NCBI GenBank assembly: GCA_963853835.1 | Contig: OY970826.1 | Span: forward strand, 2,278,001 to 2,342,000 | DNA length: 64,000 bases | From: Calendula officinalis | Lineage: Eukaryota; Streptophyta; Magnoliopsida; Asterales; Asteraceae | Reading direction: 5' to 3' | Shown here: in pieces, positions 47,141-59,040 of the stretch | Layout: each line of letters starts with the position of its first letter | How positions within the stretch are numbered: position 1 is the stretch's first letter | Notes under the pieces: model-generated | Seen by the model: only the letters and a program-made list of their open reading frames with translations | Databases searched by the model: none | Told to the model about the DNA's origin: nothing | Position numbers and translations under genes: made by a program

Positions 47141-50085
47141 TTAGAGAGACAAATCAGCCAAGTCAAAAGTTCTTTCAACTGCTTTGCACCATGAAGTCAC
47201 TTTTTTCTCCCTTAATTCATCGCTTAACACGGGATTAAAAGTAGTATCTTTTTTCATTCTTTCACCATTTGCAAATATTTCTTCTTCTGTCCAAACACCA
47301 ACCGCTAAACCAGCAGCATAGGCGGCACCAAGTGCTGTCGTCTCTATGTCAGCGGGTCGCACCACCGGGGTACCCAATAAGTCAGCCTGAAAGTTTAGGT
47401 TGTTATAATATGTAAACGGGGTTAAATTAATAAAATAAAATAATATTGTGGGTATAAATTAAAAATACAATTTTGGAGAATCCTAAAAGTTATAAAAGAA
47501 GTGCTATAGAAATGAAAAGGAAAAAAAAAAATATTAGAAAATTCAAAAAATCAACTAAAATATAGATGAATTATAAGTTAGGGTATTTTGGTCATTTTAA
47601 GTCAAAATGGACCAAAAAGAATGAAATTTGAAGACCACAAGACGGACAAAAATGACAAAAATAAAAAATACAAGCAAAAAAAATAAAATTAAAAGTATAG
47701 ATAAACATTTTCAGCGCCTACTATATAAATAGGATAAATTTGATCATATTTGACATTGTTATTTATTATAAAAAGAAGTTGCAAAATTTTGAACAAAAAG
47801 TGTTTCAGGAAAACCAACCCATTCTACCCCATACCAACAATAACCCATTTGGACTTGAACCCATTTTGACCCAATTACAATGAAATAAGTGAATCAATCC
47901 AACTCTACCAAAATACTACTTTTAACCCGAACCCATTTTGACCCGTGACCCGCCCGTTTTCCAACCAAAACATACCTGAATCTGCATAAGCGTATCATTA
48001 ACAGTAGCACCACCATCAACCCGAAGCAAAAACTGGCCCTTATCATTATTCATCTCCCCATGTTCGCCACCATCTTTAAACATCGAATCCAACACATCTT
48101 TCACCTGAAAACACATACTCTCCAAAACAGCCCGTGCAATATGGGCCTTATTTGTAAACCGGGTAATCCCAACCAAAACCCCACGGGCATCATCCCGCCA
48201 CCACGGGGCAAAAAGCCCGTTGAAAGCGGGCACAAAATAAACACCGCCCGTTGAGTCAACTTTATTAGCCAATTCCTCAATTTCACTAGCCGAATTGATC
48301 AACCCGAGCCCGTCTCTGAGCCACTGGACCGCCGCGCCCGCGATCGCGACCGAGCCCTCGAGCGCGTAATTCGCGGGCGCGGTTTTCCCGAGTTTGAAAG
48401 CCAAAGTGGTCAACAACCCGTGGTTTGACTTTATGACTTTTTCGCCCGTGTTCAAAAGTACAAAAGCGCCCGTTCCATATGTGCTTTTTGCCTCGCCTTT
48501 TTTGCACGATTGGCCCAACATTGCGGCGTGTTGGTCGCCTAAACAACCCGAGATCGGTACTCCCGGAATTAACCAACTTTTTGCTACATAACCGATGATT
48601 TCGGAATTGCTCACGATTTTTGGTAAAATTGTTTTGGGGATTTTTAGTGTTTTTAAGGTTGTTTCGTCCCAATCGAGTGTGGTTAAGTTCATGAGCATGG
48701 TTCGTGATGCGTTTGAGACATCGGTTACGTGTAAACCGTGGTTAGTTCCTCCGGTTAAGTTCCAAATTAGCCATGAATCTATGGTTCCAAAAAGTGCATC
48801 ATCTTTTTCTATGGCTTCTTTTACTTGTTCTACATTTTCTAGTAGCCATAAAAGCTTGAGTGCACTAAAATATGTGCTTACTGGTAACCCACATGATTCC
48901 AAAAAGTGGGGTTTTCCTCCTGATAATTCTTGTTCTAGTTTCCTATAAGATGAAGAGTGTGGAGATGGATTAATGAATGTTTTTTGTGATGAATATATTA
49001 AAAAGTTTATGTTTTTTTGGACATTTACATAAAGAAACTTCGATTGATGGGTTGATTTGGTTATATGTTCTAAATGAATACACTAATTACCAATTTGTGT
49101 GACAAAAACAAAGGGGTGATGATCCCAATCATGACAAACTATGATCTTGATCCAAATCCCACCATCAATAATCCAAAAAGATACAATTTTTTCAATAGAA
49201 ACAAATTGAATTTGAAACAAGAAACAGTAATTGAGTGATTATTTGATGGAATTAATAAAAAAAAAATTGTAAAAATTTACCTGCAGATTGAACTGGTTCT
49301 ACCATCCATCCAAACAATGGCGTTATAAAGTGGAAGTCCAGTAGACTTGCTCCAAACAACAGTTGTTTCCCTTTGATTAGTGATTCCAATTGCTTTAAGA
49401 CCATTGTCAATATTATACCCATCAGCAGTAGCTTTATCAATGGCTTTTGATATGCATGTTTTTACAGTTTCAAGAATCTCCATTGGATCATGTTCAACCC
49501 ATCTATAATTACCACAACAAATATATAAAAAAGTGAGATTTATTTAATGGGTATGAATCTTTTTGATAAATTATTGTTAATAAACATGAAAAAGATGAAT
49601 TTTTTTATGGGTATGATTGTTTTTAAATAATTAAAACACAGAAACATGAAGAAAAATAAAATCTTTTTCTTAATGGATATGGATCTTTTTTTCATGAGTG
49701 TGGATCTTTTTGAATAATTAAAACACATTAACATGAAAAAATAGATTTTTTTTCATGGGTATGAAACTTTTCATATAATTAAAGCCCAGAAGCAAGAAAA
49801 AGATCAGATTTTTCTTCATGGGTATGAATCTTATTATAGAATTAAACCACAGAAACAAGAAAAAGAGCAGATTTTCTTCATGGGTATGAATCTTTTCGAC
49901 GAAAAAAATCAATTAAACTACGAATTTGATTGATATTGTCAATTTACTTACCCTGCTTGTGGGCAGAACTGAGTGAACTCCACTTGATGAGATCCAATCG
50001 ATTGAGCATTTTTATCATAAATGATGAATCTTGTGCTTGTTGTTCCTTGATCTAATGATCCGATGAACACTTGTTCTTTAGCCAT
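47141..50085 (-). CDS. GLI1: glycerol kinase (GLI1/NHO1 type)
   Basis: Cytosolic enzyme that phosphorylates glycerol with ATP to glycerol-3-phosphate, the entry step of glycerol use. Exons on the minus strand: 49952-50085, 49281-49502, 47976-48942, 47141-47386; 522 aa, the length of the Arabidopsis protein. FGGY-kinase features: N-terminal phosphate-binding GSLDQGTTSTRF (9-20), AIGITNQRETTVVW, WMDGRT, GTIDSWLIWNLTGG, the catalytic Asp in GCLGDQHAAMLGQ, GTGAFVLLNTG, and the family signature near GLFAPWWRDDARGVLVGIT. The start at 50085 follows a T/A-rich leader; an in-frame extension to 50136 lacks an ATG. Intron 1 contains a minisatellite. In Arabidopsis, loss of this gene affects glycerol use and resistance to non-host bacteria. 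The gene order with VQ11 matches Arabidopsis. Confidence 0.95.
49540..49905. repeat. minisatellite in glycerol kinase intron 1
   Basis: About six diverged copies of a 60-66-bp unit that opens with 'atgggtatgaatctttt' and includes 'aattaaaacacagaaacatga'. Unit starts: 49547, 49607, 49673 (with a partial at 49694), 49755, 49818, 49880. Confidence 0.8.
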
Positions 50086-51882
50086 CTTTTTGAATTTGCC
50101 GAAATTTAGAAAAGTCAACAATTTTCTTGATCGCAAGGTTATAATTTATAAGTTAATGGTTTGGGGTTTTTAGGGATTTCTTGTTTTTATCCTCTTTCGA
50201 TATTTTCAACAAGGTTGACTTTTGGATAAGATTTTATATTCAAATTTGATAAAAGTTAGTCATCCGTGATGAGAGAAAACGGATATTAAATTGCATTATT
50301 TAATAGATATAATTAAATATTTTAATTTCTTAGCGAAAAAATTGGATTTTAAGAGATAAAATCAAAGTTAATAATAGAAGATATTGCATATACTTAACTA
50401 GCTACAAAACCCGCCCGATGGGTGGGTATGCTGTAAATTTTAGTATGTAGAAAAATATCCAAAAACTTTATATATTTCTAAATGACATAATAATCGATAG
50501 ATGTGATGATGATTTTGTACAAAAAAACGGTAAATGAAGAAATGTTACACGGGCATTTTATTAAATGAAGAATCCAGCTTTTTATGCCGTACTCCGTAAT
50601 ATCTGAAGTCTGGTTCCGTTGCACAATCCAGCTTTTTATGCCGTAATCATAGAATGCCGGTTTTATGGAAATTATATTGAGTCGTGTATCACTTCTGAAT
50701 AAATACGATTGAGTCGCTGATTGATCTTTTAAATATTTATTTGTTTCCTTGTATGTAGGATCTTTTAAATAGTTATTTATTTGTTTCCTTGTATGTAGGA
50801 AGCCGTATATGGAGCATATGAATGTAGACCGTAAGCCGTACCAGATTCGTTTGCCGTATATGGAGCGTATGAATGTAGACCGTAAGCTGTACCAGATTCG
50901 TTTGTATTAGTGCAAATGACGTGGACCAATCAGGGAATTCCAAGTGGCATTATGGACGAATAGGAATGCTTGAAATTGCCATGGTGTCAAACCCTCTTTA
51001 AATTTAGACCTCATATATAGGCTATGATTAGTAAATATGCCAAAATGGCTATTTTTCCTTTTAAGTACATGCGTTAATCTAAAAAGTACTAAAATAGATA
51101 AAAGATAAATACATATCAATTCAAATTTGAAAAATAATATCAATATTGCCCGGATATAATGGCAACTTATTGATAATCTTGAATTCTTTTTTTGGAAACG
51201 ATAATCTTGAATTCTGATTTGATATATGTTTACTAAATTTAAAGATCAAACTATGTAATTAATTTTTATTTAATTAAAACGTGTATTGATCCAATTATAA
51301 TAAATATACAAACTTCTATATGACAAGAACTATGTATGTTAAGTTGTTAACCAGCCACAATCATTAATTTTCACAAATTTGAAATTTTCAAAAGTTTTCA
51401 AGTTCAATATTTATTTGCAAAAGAAAAATTGCTTTTGTGGCACCGATTTCAGGCTACCCGTAAAACTAGACAGTCGTCCTTAAATTAGTCGAATCATAAA
51501 GCGAGTTAGAACTTACCAAAAAAAGAAAGAATAAGAACTACGTATTTTGACTGTATTGATAGAGACAAAATATAATATTTTAAAAGTACTTTTCAAAATT
51601 GAAGTAAAATGGTAGAAAATATGTACGAGTATACTTATTTTTTGTAGTTTTTTAAATATGTATATGTATAGTTTTATATAATGATTTGATAATTACGATC
51701 ACGAACTTTTACATTGAAATCTTTTTCTTAAAAGAGGTTGGCGGTTGGCTTTTTGGGTCACCTTTTTCATGAAATGTGTTTACCCCCGGCTCGCGTGACT
51801 CAAATTGCCTATCATTTAATATGTTAAAACTGAATGTTTGTAGTTAGTCATGTTAATGTAAGATGTAAAATGGTTTTCATAA
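50086..51882. other. upstream region of glycerol kinase; local tandem repeats
   Basis: No gene. Includes the kinase promoter and a cluster of short direct duplications: 'aatccagctttttatgccgta' twice at 50570-50645, 'tttgtttccttgtatgtagga' twice at 50740-50800, and a 51-bp unit twice at 50802-50903. A chance-like repeat with 'ggctacccg' words occurs near 51450. Confidence 0.5.
50802..50903. repeat. 51-bp tandem duplication
   Basis: Units 50802-50852 and 50853-50903 begin 'gccgtatatggagc' and differ at two positions by eye. Confidence 0.85.
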
Positions 51883-51890
51883 CTTTATAG

Positions 51891-54800
51891 TAGAGTTGTC
51901 TTCAAGGAAGTTTAAGGATTTTGTATAGTTCCAAAGGATAAATCCTAGTCATTGGATCAAAATGCTTAAGATCAAATTATAATGCTTCAAGCACATGTGT
52001 TTCAAACACATGTGCTTCCAGTCACGACCACCACCACCGGTCACCACCGACGGCGGCCGGCGGCGGTGATGGTGGCTGACAGTGAAGGTGCTGGTGATAA
52101 TGAGGGTGGTGGTATTGATGTATTGAAACCCATTTGCATCACTAGAACACATGTGTTCTAAAATACAAAAAAACATATTACTTCGAAGCACATGTGCTTC
52201 AACTCATGAAACACATGTGTTTCAAGTCACTAAAAAACTGAGTTTCTAAAACACAGGGGAGCATACGAAGCACATGTGTTTCACGTCACGAAACACATGT
52301 GCTTGGTTGTACATATACACTCCTTTATTTTCAAAAGAACTGTTATTAGTGAAGCACATGTGCTTCTAGCTTACAAAGTGTTTGACTGTACATATATACT
52401 CTTTTATTTTCAAAACAACTATTATTAGTGAAACTGTAACACCCAAAAAATTTCCCGTAAAAAAAATAAAAATAAATTTGTAACACAAGATATTAATTTA
52501 AAAGGTCCCAATATTAAAATTACTAAATCCCATAATAATCTCTTCATTTAAAATATATTTAATGCGGAATAGTTTAGATAAAATAAAATGTTCCAAAAAT
52601 ATTAAATGCTGCCCACATCAACACAGGAAAAATACAGCAGTCAACCGTCTACCTTCTCTTTTCCTTTGCTAGTACCTGAAACAATGAGGGGGAAAGTTTG
52701 GGTCAGCTGGGAAGCTGAGTGAATAATCTCAAAATGCAAACAATTAAAACATACGACACATGAGGGCACATCGGTGTACTCCTAATCAGCATCTACTCAG
52801 TTAATTACTCAGAATTAATTTTTCTCGGATTTTATTACTCAGATTTTAATTTATATAGCGCGCTTGTGTGATTCGGGTCGATCGCCCCTCCTCACACCTC
52901 AGATAGACGTAAGCCAAAAACTCAGACGGGAGTGATCCCAAAAACTCAGACGGGAGGTGATCCCAAGATAGGCATATAGCCAAAAACTCAGATGTGTGTT
53001 ATTATGTTTTTATCTCTTTAACATAATTATCTCAGATGCCCTAGCAAGTAGTAGCACAGAATGACCCTGTGCCGAGCTCAGCTACCCAGGCGTAATGTCT
53101 CAGATCAAAATAAATCAACAGATGCTCAGATACTCAGATAACATATCAAACTCAGATAACACGTACGGTTCAACTAATATAACACATAAGTCATGCATGT
53201 ACTATGTTAAAACTGAATACACGGTGAGAATACTCACCTCGAGAAAACGTAAGCTCCAATGGTTCCCGAAAGTCAACGGCACACCAATGACTTATTTTAG
53301 AAAAACTGGCAGCACCCGTTGGTCCCACGGAAACTGCCATAACTCCTAAACAGGTCATTAGATATTTCCCATCTTTTTGCCGTAAAAACTAGACAACCAG
53401 AACTACGAATCACTGTGAGATAGTCACTGGCCAAAACAGATTCTAAGGGTCCCAAAATGGCGTCACTAGCCAGGCATGCTGCACAGGTTAAGTTCCTAAC
53501 AACAACATATTAAAACGGGTATAACTTTTAGACCGTAAATCAGATTGCCGAGAGGTTTGCGGCATTGGAAAGCTAACTCGGAAAACAAGGTCCCAGCACG
53601 GGCCAAAACCCAAAAAAATAAATTTAAAGCAAGTCGAAACAACCGAGAACAGAAGGGCATAATTCTGCCCGAAAACGTCTTGATGCAAAACTTGATTTAG
53701 CCAACCCGACCGTTACCAAAAACCCGGGCACTTAGAATTCGTTACCCGATCTTTATAAAATGATTAAACAACGAACCCAACCCACCGGGAAATCCCGAGA
53801 ATCAGCCTCGGCTTCCCGGTTTACAATTTCTAAACTCGATGGTTAATTCACAATTTAACGATAGTTTAACTATATAAGGTTGACAAACGATTGGATCATA
53901 ACGGAACTACGTTAACCACTATCAAAACCGAACTATCAAAACTCAGAGGCCCTATATGGAAACGGATAAGTATCTCGATTATAACCGAAAACTAAAACAT
54001 TAAATTAGAGGTTAGAGAACTACCGATCTGCACAAAATTCCGCTCGACTTGATCTAATCAAACACTCTGCTCGTCTTGCTTCCACTAGTTCGACACGGTC
54101 CAGAACCTGCTACGCGATGGTGATGATGATTCCCGAAGTCCCGAAATACAAAAGATGATCAAAACCGAATATATGAATATGATTAAACAAAAAGCCGGCA
54201 GAAAAGAAAAAGAATTTGTACCGAATAGTGATCCTATGCTCGATTCTCGTCTCGATTTGAACCTATGCCAACAATGGTTCTTTGCTCCTGTTCGATGGCC
54301 ATCACCACAGCAAACCCGACACAAAAAGGATTAGGAACACCTCATCAAAAGCTAGAATCGAATAGGCAGAAAGATCGGAATAAGAAGAACAATTACCTAT
54401 TGATGATCGGATATAGTTACACGAAATGGTTGGAGTTTCCCCTTGATTCTTCACTGATGGATTCCCGATCAATAGGAATTGCAGAGATGAGGAGCGTCTA
54501 GAGAACGGCAGAATAGAAATAGGGCAATTGTCGCAAGCATGTGGGTTTATGTATCAATTTTCTAAGCCTCTATTGTGATTGGGCTAAAAACAAGATAACC
54601 ATGTGGGTTATCTCTTTACTGCTTCACGACCGAACCAAGGTAACATGTAGAAAGCAATTCAGGAGTTAAGGGTTTGGGCCAATCACAACTTTTATTATGG
54701 TTTTAAAACCGGATTAAAGAATTAACGGCTCGATCCAAGACTTCTTAGCCGCTCTCTAATAAGCGGATACTTGCTTGCGGGAAAATTAATTAACTCGGGC

Positions 54801-55432
54801 TCGGCCTTGGCCTAAGGCCGGCCTCACCTCGACATGAAATTAGACCGATAGTTGCTAGATTAACGAGGACTCGGGATTTAACGTCGCGATAATAAAACGT
54901 CACAATAAAATAATTGAAACATCACATATTTAACTACTTATATACACGAGGCGTCACACCATAAAGTTCATATAAATAAATAATCGAAACGTCGCCTATT
55001 ATTTCATTAAATAAATAATACAATAGATCTAATAATGCAATTAACGTAATTAATTTAAATTATAAAATTCTGGGGCGTTACAGAAACACATGTACTTCTA
55101 GTAATGAAACACATGTGTTTCAAGCCATGAAGCACATGTGCTTGGCTGTACATATACACTCATTTATTTTCAAAACACATGTGTTTCAAAAGGTGAAACA
55201 CGTATGTTTCAAACACATGTGCTTCCAGTCACGACCACCGCCGGCGCCGCTCGCCGCTGCCCATCGCCGCCGTCCGCCGTCTCCGGCCGCCGGAGGTGGG
55301 TGGGGTATTGATGTATTGAAGCACATGTGCTTGTATGGTTTGAATCTTGATCTTTAACTTTTTCTTGATCCAATGACTATTAATTGTCGCTTGAGACTAG
55401 CTAAAATTCTTGGACTACCTTGAACATTTCCC
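51891..55432. mobile_element. TIR element rich in ACACATGTGT palindromes, copy 2
   Basis: Left end TAGAGTTGTCTTCAAGG, right end CCTTGAACATTTCCCC, imperfect inverted repeats extending through the shared 'gtcattggatcaa' block. CTTTATAG occurs directly outside both ends (51883-51890 and 55433-55440), an 8-bp duplication typical of hAT elements. Interrupted by a solo-LTR-like insertion at 52435-55082; without it the element is about 0.9 kb. No transposase is encoded, so it is a non-autonomous element. Confidence 0.72.
52435..55082 (-). mobile_element. solo-LTR-like insertion C
   Basis: Plus-strand ends TGTAACACCC and GGGGCGTTACA, flanked by the exact 5-bp duplication GAAAC (52430-52434 and 55083-55087). 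2,648 bp with no retrotransposon domain, so probably a solo LTR; read on the minus strand it begins TGTAACGCCCC. A different family from A and B apart from the ends. It contains direct repeats 'ccaaaaactcagacgggag' at about 52915-52950. Short open frames inside do not look coding. Confidence 0.85.
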
Positions 55433-55445
55433 CTTTATAGTAATA

Positions 55446-55650
55446 ATGAAATAAATTAATGTAAAATGTTTTTCATAACCTAATAGTCATATTGAAATAA
55501 ATAAGGTGTCGTTCAAAAAATTTAATGTTTTTCATAACCTAATAGTCATTGAAATAAATTAGGTGTCGTTCAAAAAATTTAATGTTTTTTCATAACCTAA
55601 TAGTTATATTGAAATAAATTAGGTGTCGTTAAAAAATTTTAATATGTTAA
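55446..55650. repeat. about 60-bp tandem repeat, three units
   Basis: Three units of 'tttttcataacctaatagtcatattgaaataaattaggtgtcgttcaaaaaatttaatg' type with small differences. Confidence 0.8.
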
Positions 55651-58600
55651 AATATGAAAAATTATAGACCATTAGGTTAAATTATAGATATTTTAGTTAC
55701 GTTAAATTATACTCCGTATATAATAGAACTAGGTTATAACCCATGAAAATTCACGGGCTCTCGTAATTCTGTTGAACATAAATTTTATAGAATAAAAAAT
55801 ATAATCATGATATATGTGAATATAAAATAACCGACATGAAATTAATTAATATATATAACGTAAATATGAAATTAAACAAAGGCAACTCAATAACAAATAA
55901 AATAACTCAAGATAAATTCCTAAACATTTCTTTGAAACCATAGTATGTATGCATGGTTTATATTCATTGAAATACAACGCCATTTGACTAAAATACTAAT
56001 AGTTAAATGCTAGATTGCTATCTAAAACAGATTTATTATGGTGTATATTCAAAAATATACCATAGTATGTATCCAGATGTATGGTTTAACTAAACTACTT
56101 GAAACAATCATAACCAATCAATTCATAAACTTAAACAGGCAAAGAGTGATCACATTTCTAAAACAGTCAACTACTACAGTCAACTCTATTTGAAATACAT
56201 TACAGAACAGTGATCCACATTTAGCCGATAGGGTACTTAAGTCTTAATTTAAACGATTGTTGACCTTAAACCCTAAAAAAATTCAGAAATTTACAAAAAA
56301 ATAAAATATAATTGTAATATAATTAAAATAAATAAATAAGAATCATTTAAAAAGTGTAATATGTGGTTAGTGTTTAAAACAGTCAACTCTTTGAAACCAT
56401 AATATGTATAAATGGTTTATGTGTGCTGCTTTGACAATAATAGTCGTATGCGATCTAAGGGCATCTACATCGGTCATCTCTAACAAATTGCAAATGACTT
56501 GCAAAGCATTTTTGAAATCCACATAGGAAAAATGATTTCAAGTTAAGCAATTCCATTTGCAACTCATATATAGTATTAAAGTATTTTTTTTCATTTTTCT
56601 AATAAAAATGATTATAATTTGTTTATTTTTTTATTTTTTAATAAAAATGACGTGGCAATGGGGTCCACTTTAAAAGTGTGTTATAATTGCAGTGATGTAA
56701 AAAGGAGTTGCAAAGCTACGTGTGACAATTGAAATTTGAATAATATTTCATGGATGTGGATGGCCTAAAAGAGATTGATGGAGGCAAACAAAAATTTACC
56801 ATAGTTAACGATTGCATGGTTTGACTAATACAGTCAACTACTCAACTCTATTTGAAATCCATTACAGTTTTAGCCATTAAGGTACTTAAGTCCTAATTTA
56901 AAACTAAAGAGACATAAGTAGACTAATTTCAGTCAACAATTGTCATCATAGTTAAGTAAACAATTGTTAATTTATAATGTCATTTTGCAAATTTCAAATT
57001 ACAATTAATTTAAAATAAATAACAAAGAATCATTAAAAAAGTGTAATATGTGGTTAGGGTTTAATGATGTTAAATACATTACAATTTTAGCCATTAGGTT
57101 ACTTAAGTCCTAATTTAAACAGTTGTTGACCCTAAGAAGTCAACAAAATTTATTTTAGAAATTTAGAAAAACAAATTCAAAAAAAAATGTAACTTATAGA
57201 TTTAGTGTAGATTTTGTGTGACTTTTTTTTTACTAATCTCGGTTTAATATTTAACTTGTTCCTGTCAAAGTGAAACAATATATATAAGAAAATATAAAGA
57301 TTTAAGTTGACACAGTTAACACAGGTGGTAAATCAAAATATTTGTGAAAAACATATGATTCATAAAAATTGACACAATTAACATAGGTGTTAAATCAAGA
57401 TATATGTGAAAAACACGTGATTCATAAAAATTGGCATATAACATTTATGCTTAATACACTGAATGAGAGGTATTCAAAAACAGAAAGATCTATTAAGCAT
57501 TAGTTCATTACAGGTACGCTCCATATAACTATTACCATAAGCATTAATGAAAAAATATGATAATATATTACTGAGGTGCAGGAAAAGGAATTATAAAAAT
57601 CATGAATAAGAATTGCATTTGAAGAATATAATACGAATTACTGAGAAGCTTTTGAATACGTGTGCTAATATGTATCCTCGTACGCAAAAGTCCCATGTTT
57701 ATATACTATTAGGTCATAGCCTGATATGAAAAGAATCGACATATTATGAATAATAAAAAATCCTAAAATTAAGATGGTAAATAAGGATATTCAACTGTTA
57801 AACAAAATTTTAAACGAAACCTAAAATTACGGTGTATTTTAAAAGAGAATCGAATATGTTGCAATTTAAAAAAGACATGTTGCACGAATTAAGGTGTAAT
57901 TAAACATCTAATTAATTTTCTTAATGAATTCCTTAATTATTTAAATTAAAAATCGTTAAATAAAAAGAGTGGGCGGGAAATAGTTAAAACTGAGGTTTCA
58001 TGTGCTGCCACGTGTTTTGAGGGTTTAAAAAACTGTCATGTGGCTCAAAAATGTTTGTTTTATTATAAGATAGATTATGGGCTAGACTCAAGGTTACCCA
58101 TAATTTAATGTTAAACAACTTTTGGACCGAACCAAATTAAAATAAGATTTCTTGTAAATGATAGATCCACGACCGGGTCGTATACAACCGGTTCCCGTCT
58201 AGTTTGGTCTATTTTTGACGAATTGCATTATTTCTTAAAATATAATTTTAAGGCTCATAAAGTGTAATTATTTTTGCAAACACGAGCAACATGTGAGTAT
58301 TACACCAGTGAATGGAGGATGACTTAAAAGAATGTCATGTAAGGTATTCTATTTTAGTAACATATGGCAATCTCATCATTTACATTTTCTAGATATACAA
58401 TAATCATTCCAACATTACTGTTCATTAGAAAAGGAGTAAATGAGGTTCTGTAACAAACGGTGTTTTGTAAGAGTTGCAACATATATAGTTGAAAAGACTT
58501 CAACCACATGCCAAAACTTACTTGGTTGGTTTTCATGCAGAGTTTTCAATACCTTCATTTTCTCTAATATACTGTAATACATATAGATTATCAATATTTA

Positions 58601-59040
58601 ACCAAACAAATTATATACCATTAGTAGGGGTGAGCATGAGGCGGTTTGGGGCGGTTTTTAACTAAAACCAAACCCCGCCCCAAAAGTTCGGGTTTTAAGA
58701 ATTACGCCCCGTTCGGTTTCGGTTTTGGTTTTTTCGGGTTTTTCGGTTAGGTTTCTGGGTTTTTTTCGGTTTTTTGTTTTCCTTAAATTTACCAGTTTGT
58801 TACCTTAAAAATTAATATTATGATTCAAACTTCCAAACCTTAATACAGTTCGTTATAAATAAAAAACAACTAGTTAGTTTTATATAATCTTTATATATAA
58901 TAAACAAAAGGTTTAAATCCACTTGTCAATTCTTAAAGCCATGTGGCAACTCCTAAAGCCACGTGTCATATTTAAAGCCACATAAGTGCCACGTCATGTT
59001 GCATCGTCTCATTCTCTCGCCACATAAGTAATTCCTTATA
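55651..59040. other. gene-free DNA with repeats
   Basis: No gene. A block containing 'ggtacttaagtcctaatttaaac' occurs three times (about 56228, 56880 and 57093), a degenerate local triplication over 56100-57200. A Tourist MITE is at 56459-56765. A degenerate GGTTTGGGGCGG / TTCGGTTTCGG array with the head 'aggggtgagcatgaggcgg' is at 58625-58790. Confidence 0.55.
56459..56765. mobile_element. Tourist-type MITE (PIF/Harbinger)
   Basis: Ends GGGCATCTACATC and GGATGTGGATGGCC form an imperfect inverted repeat, with TAA outside both (56456-56458 and 56766-56768). Length 307 bp, no coding region. Confidence 0.78.

Noticed and set aside
48286..48948. Open frames overlapping glycerol kinase exon 3
   Set aside because: Other-frame shadows of a conserved exon.
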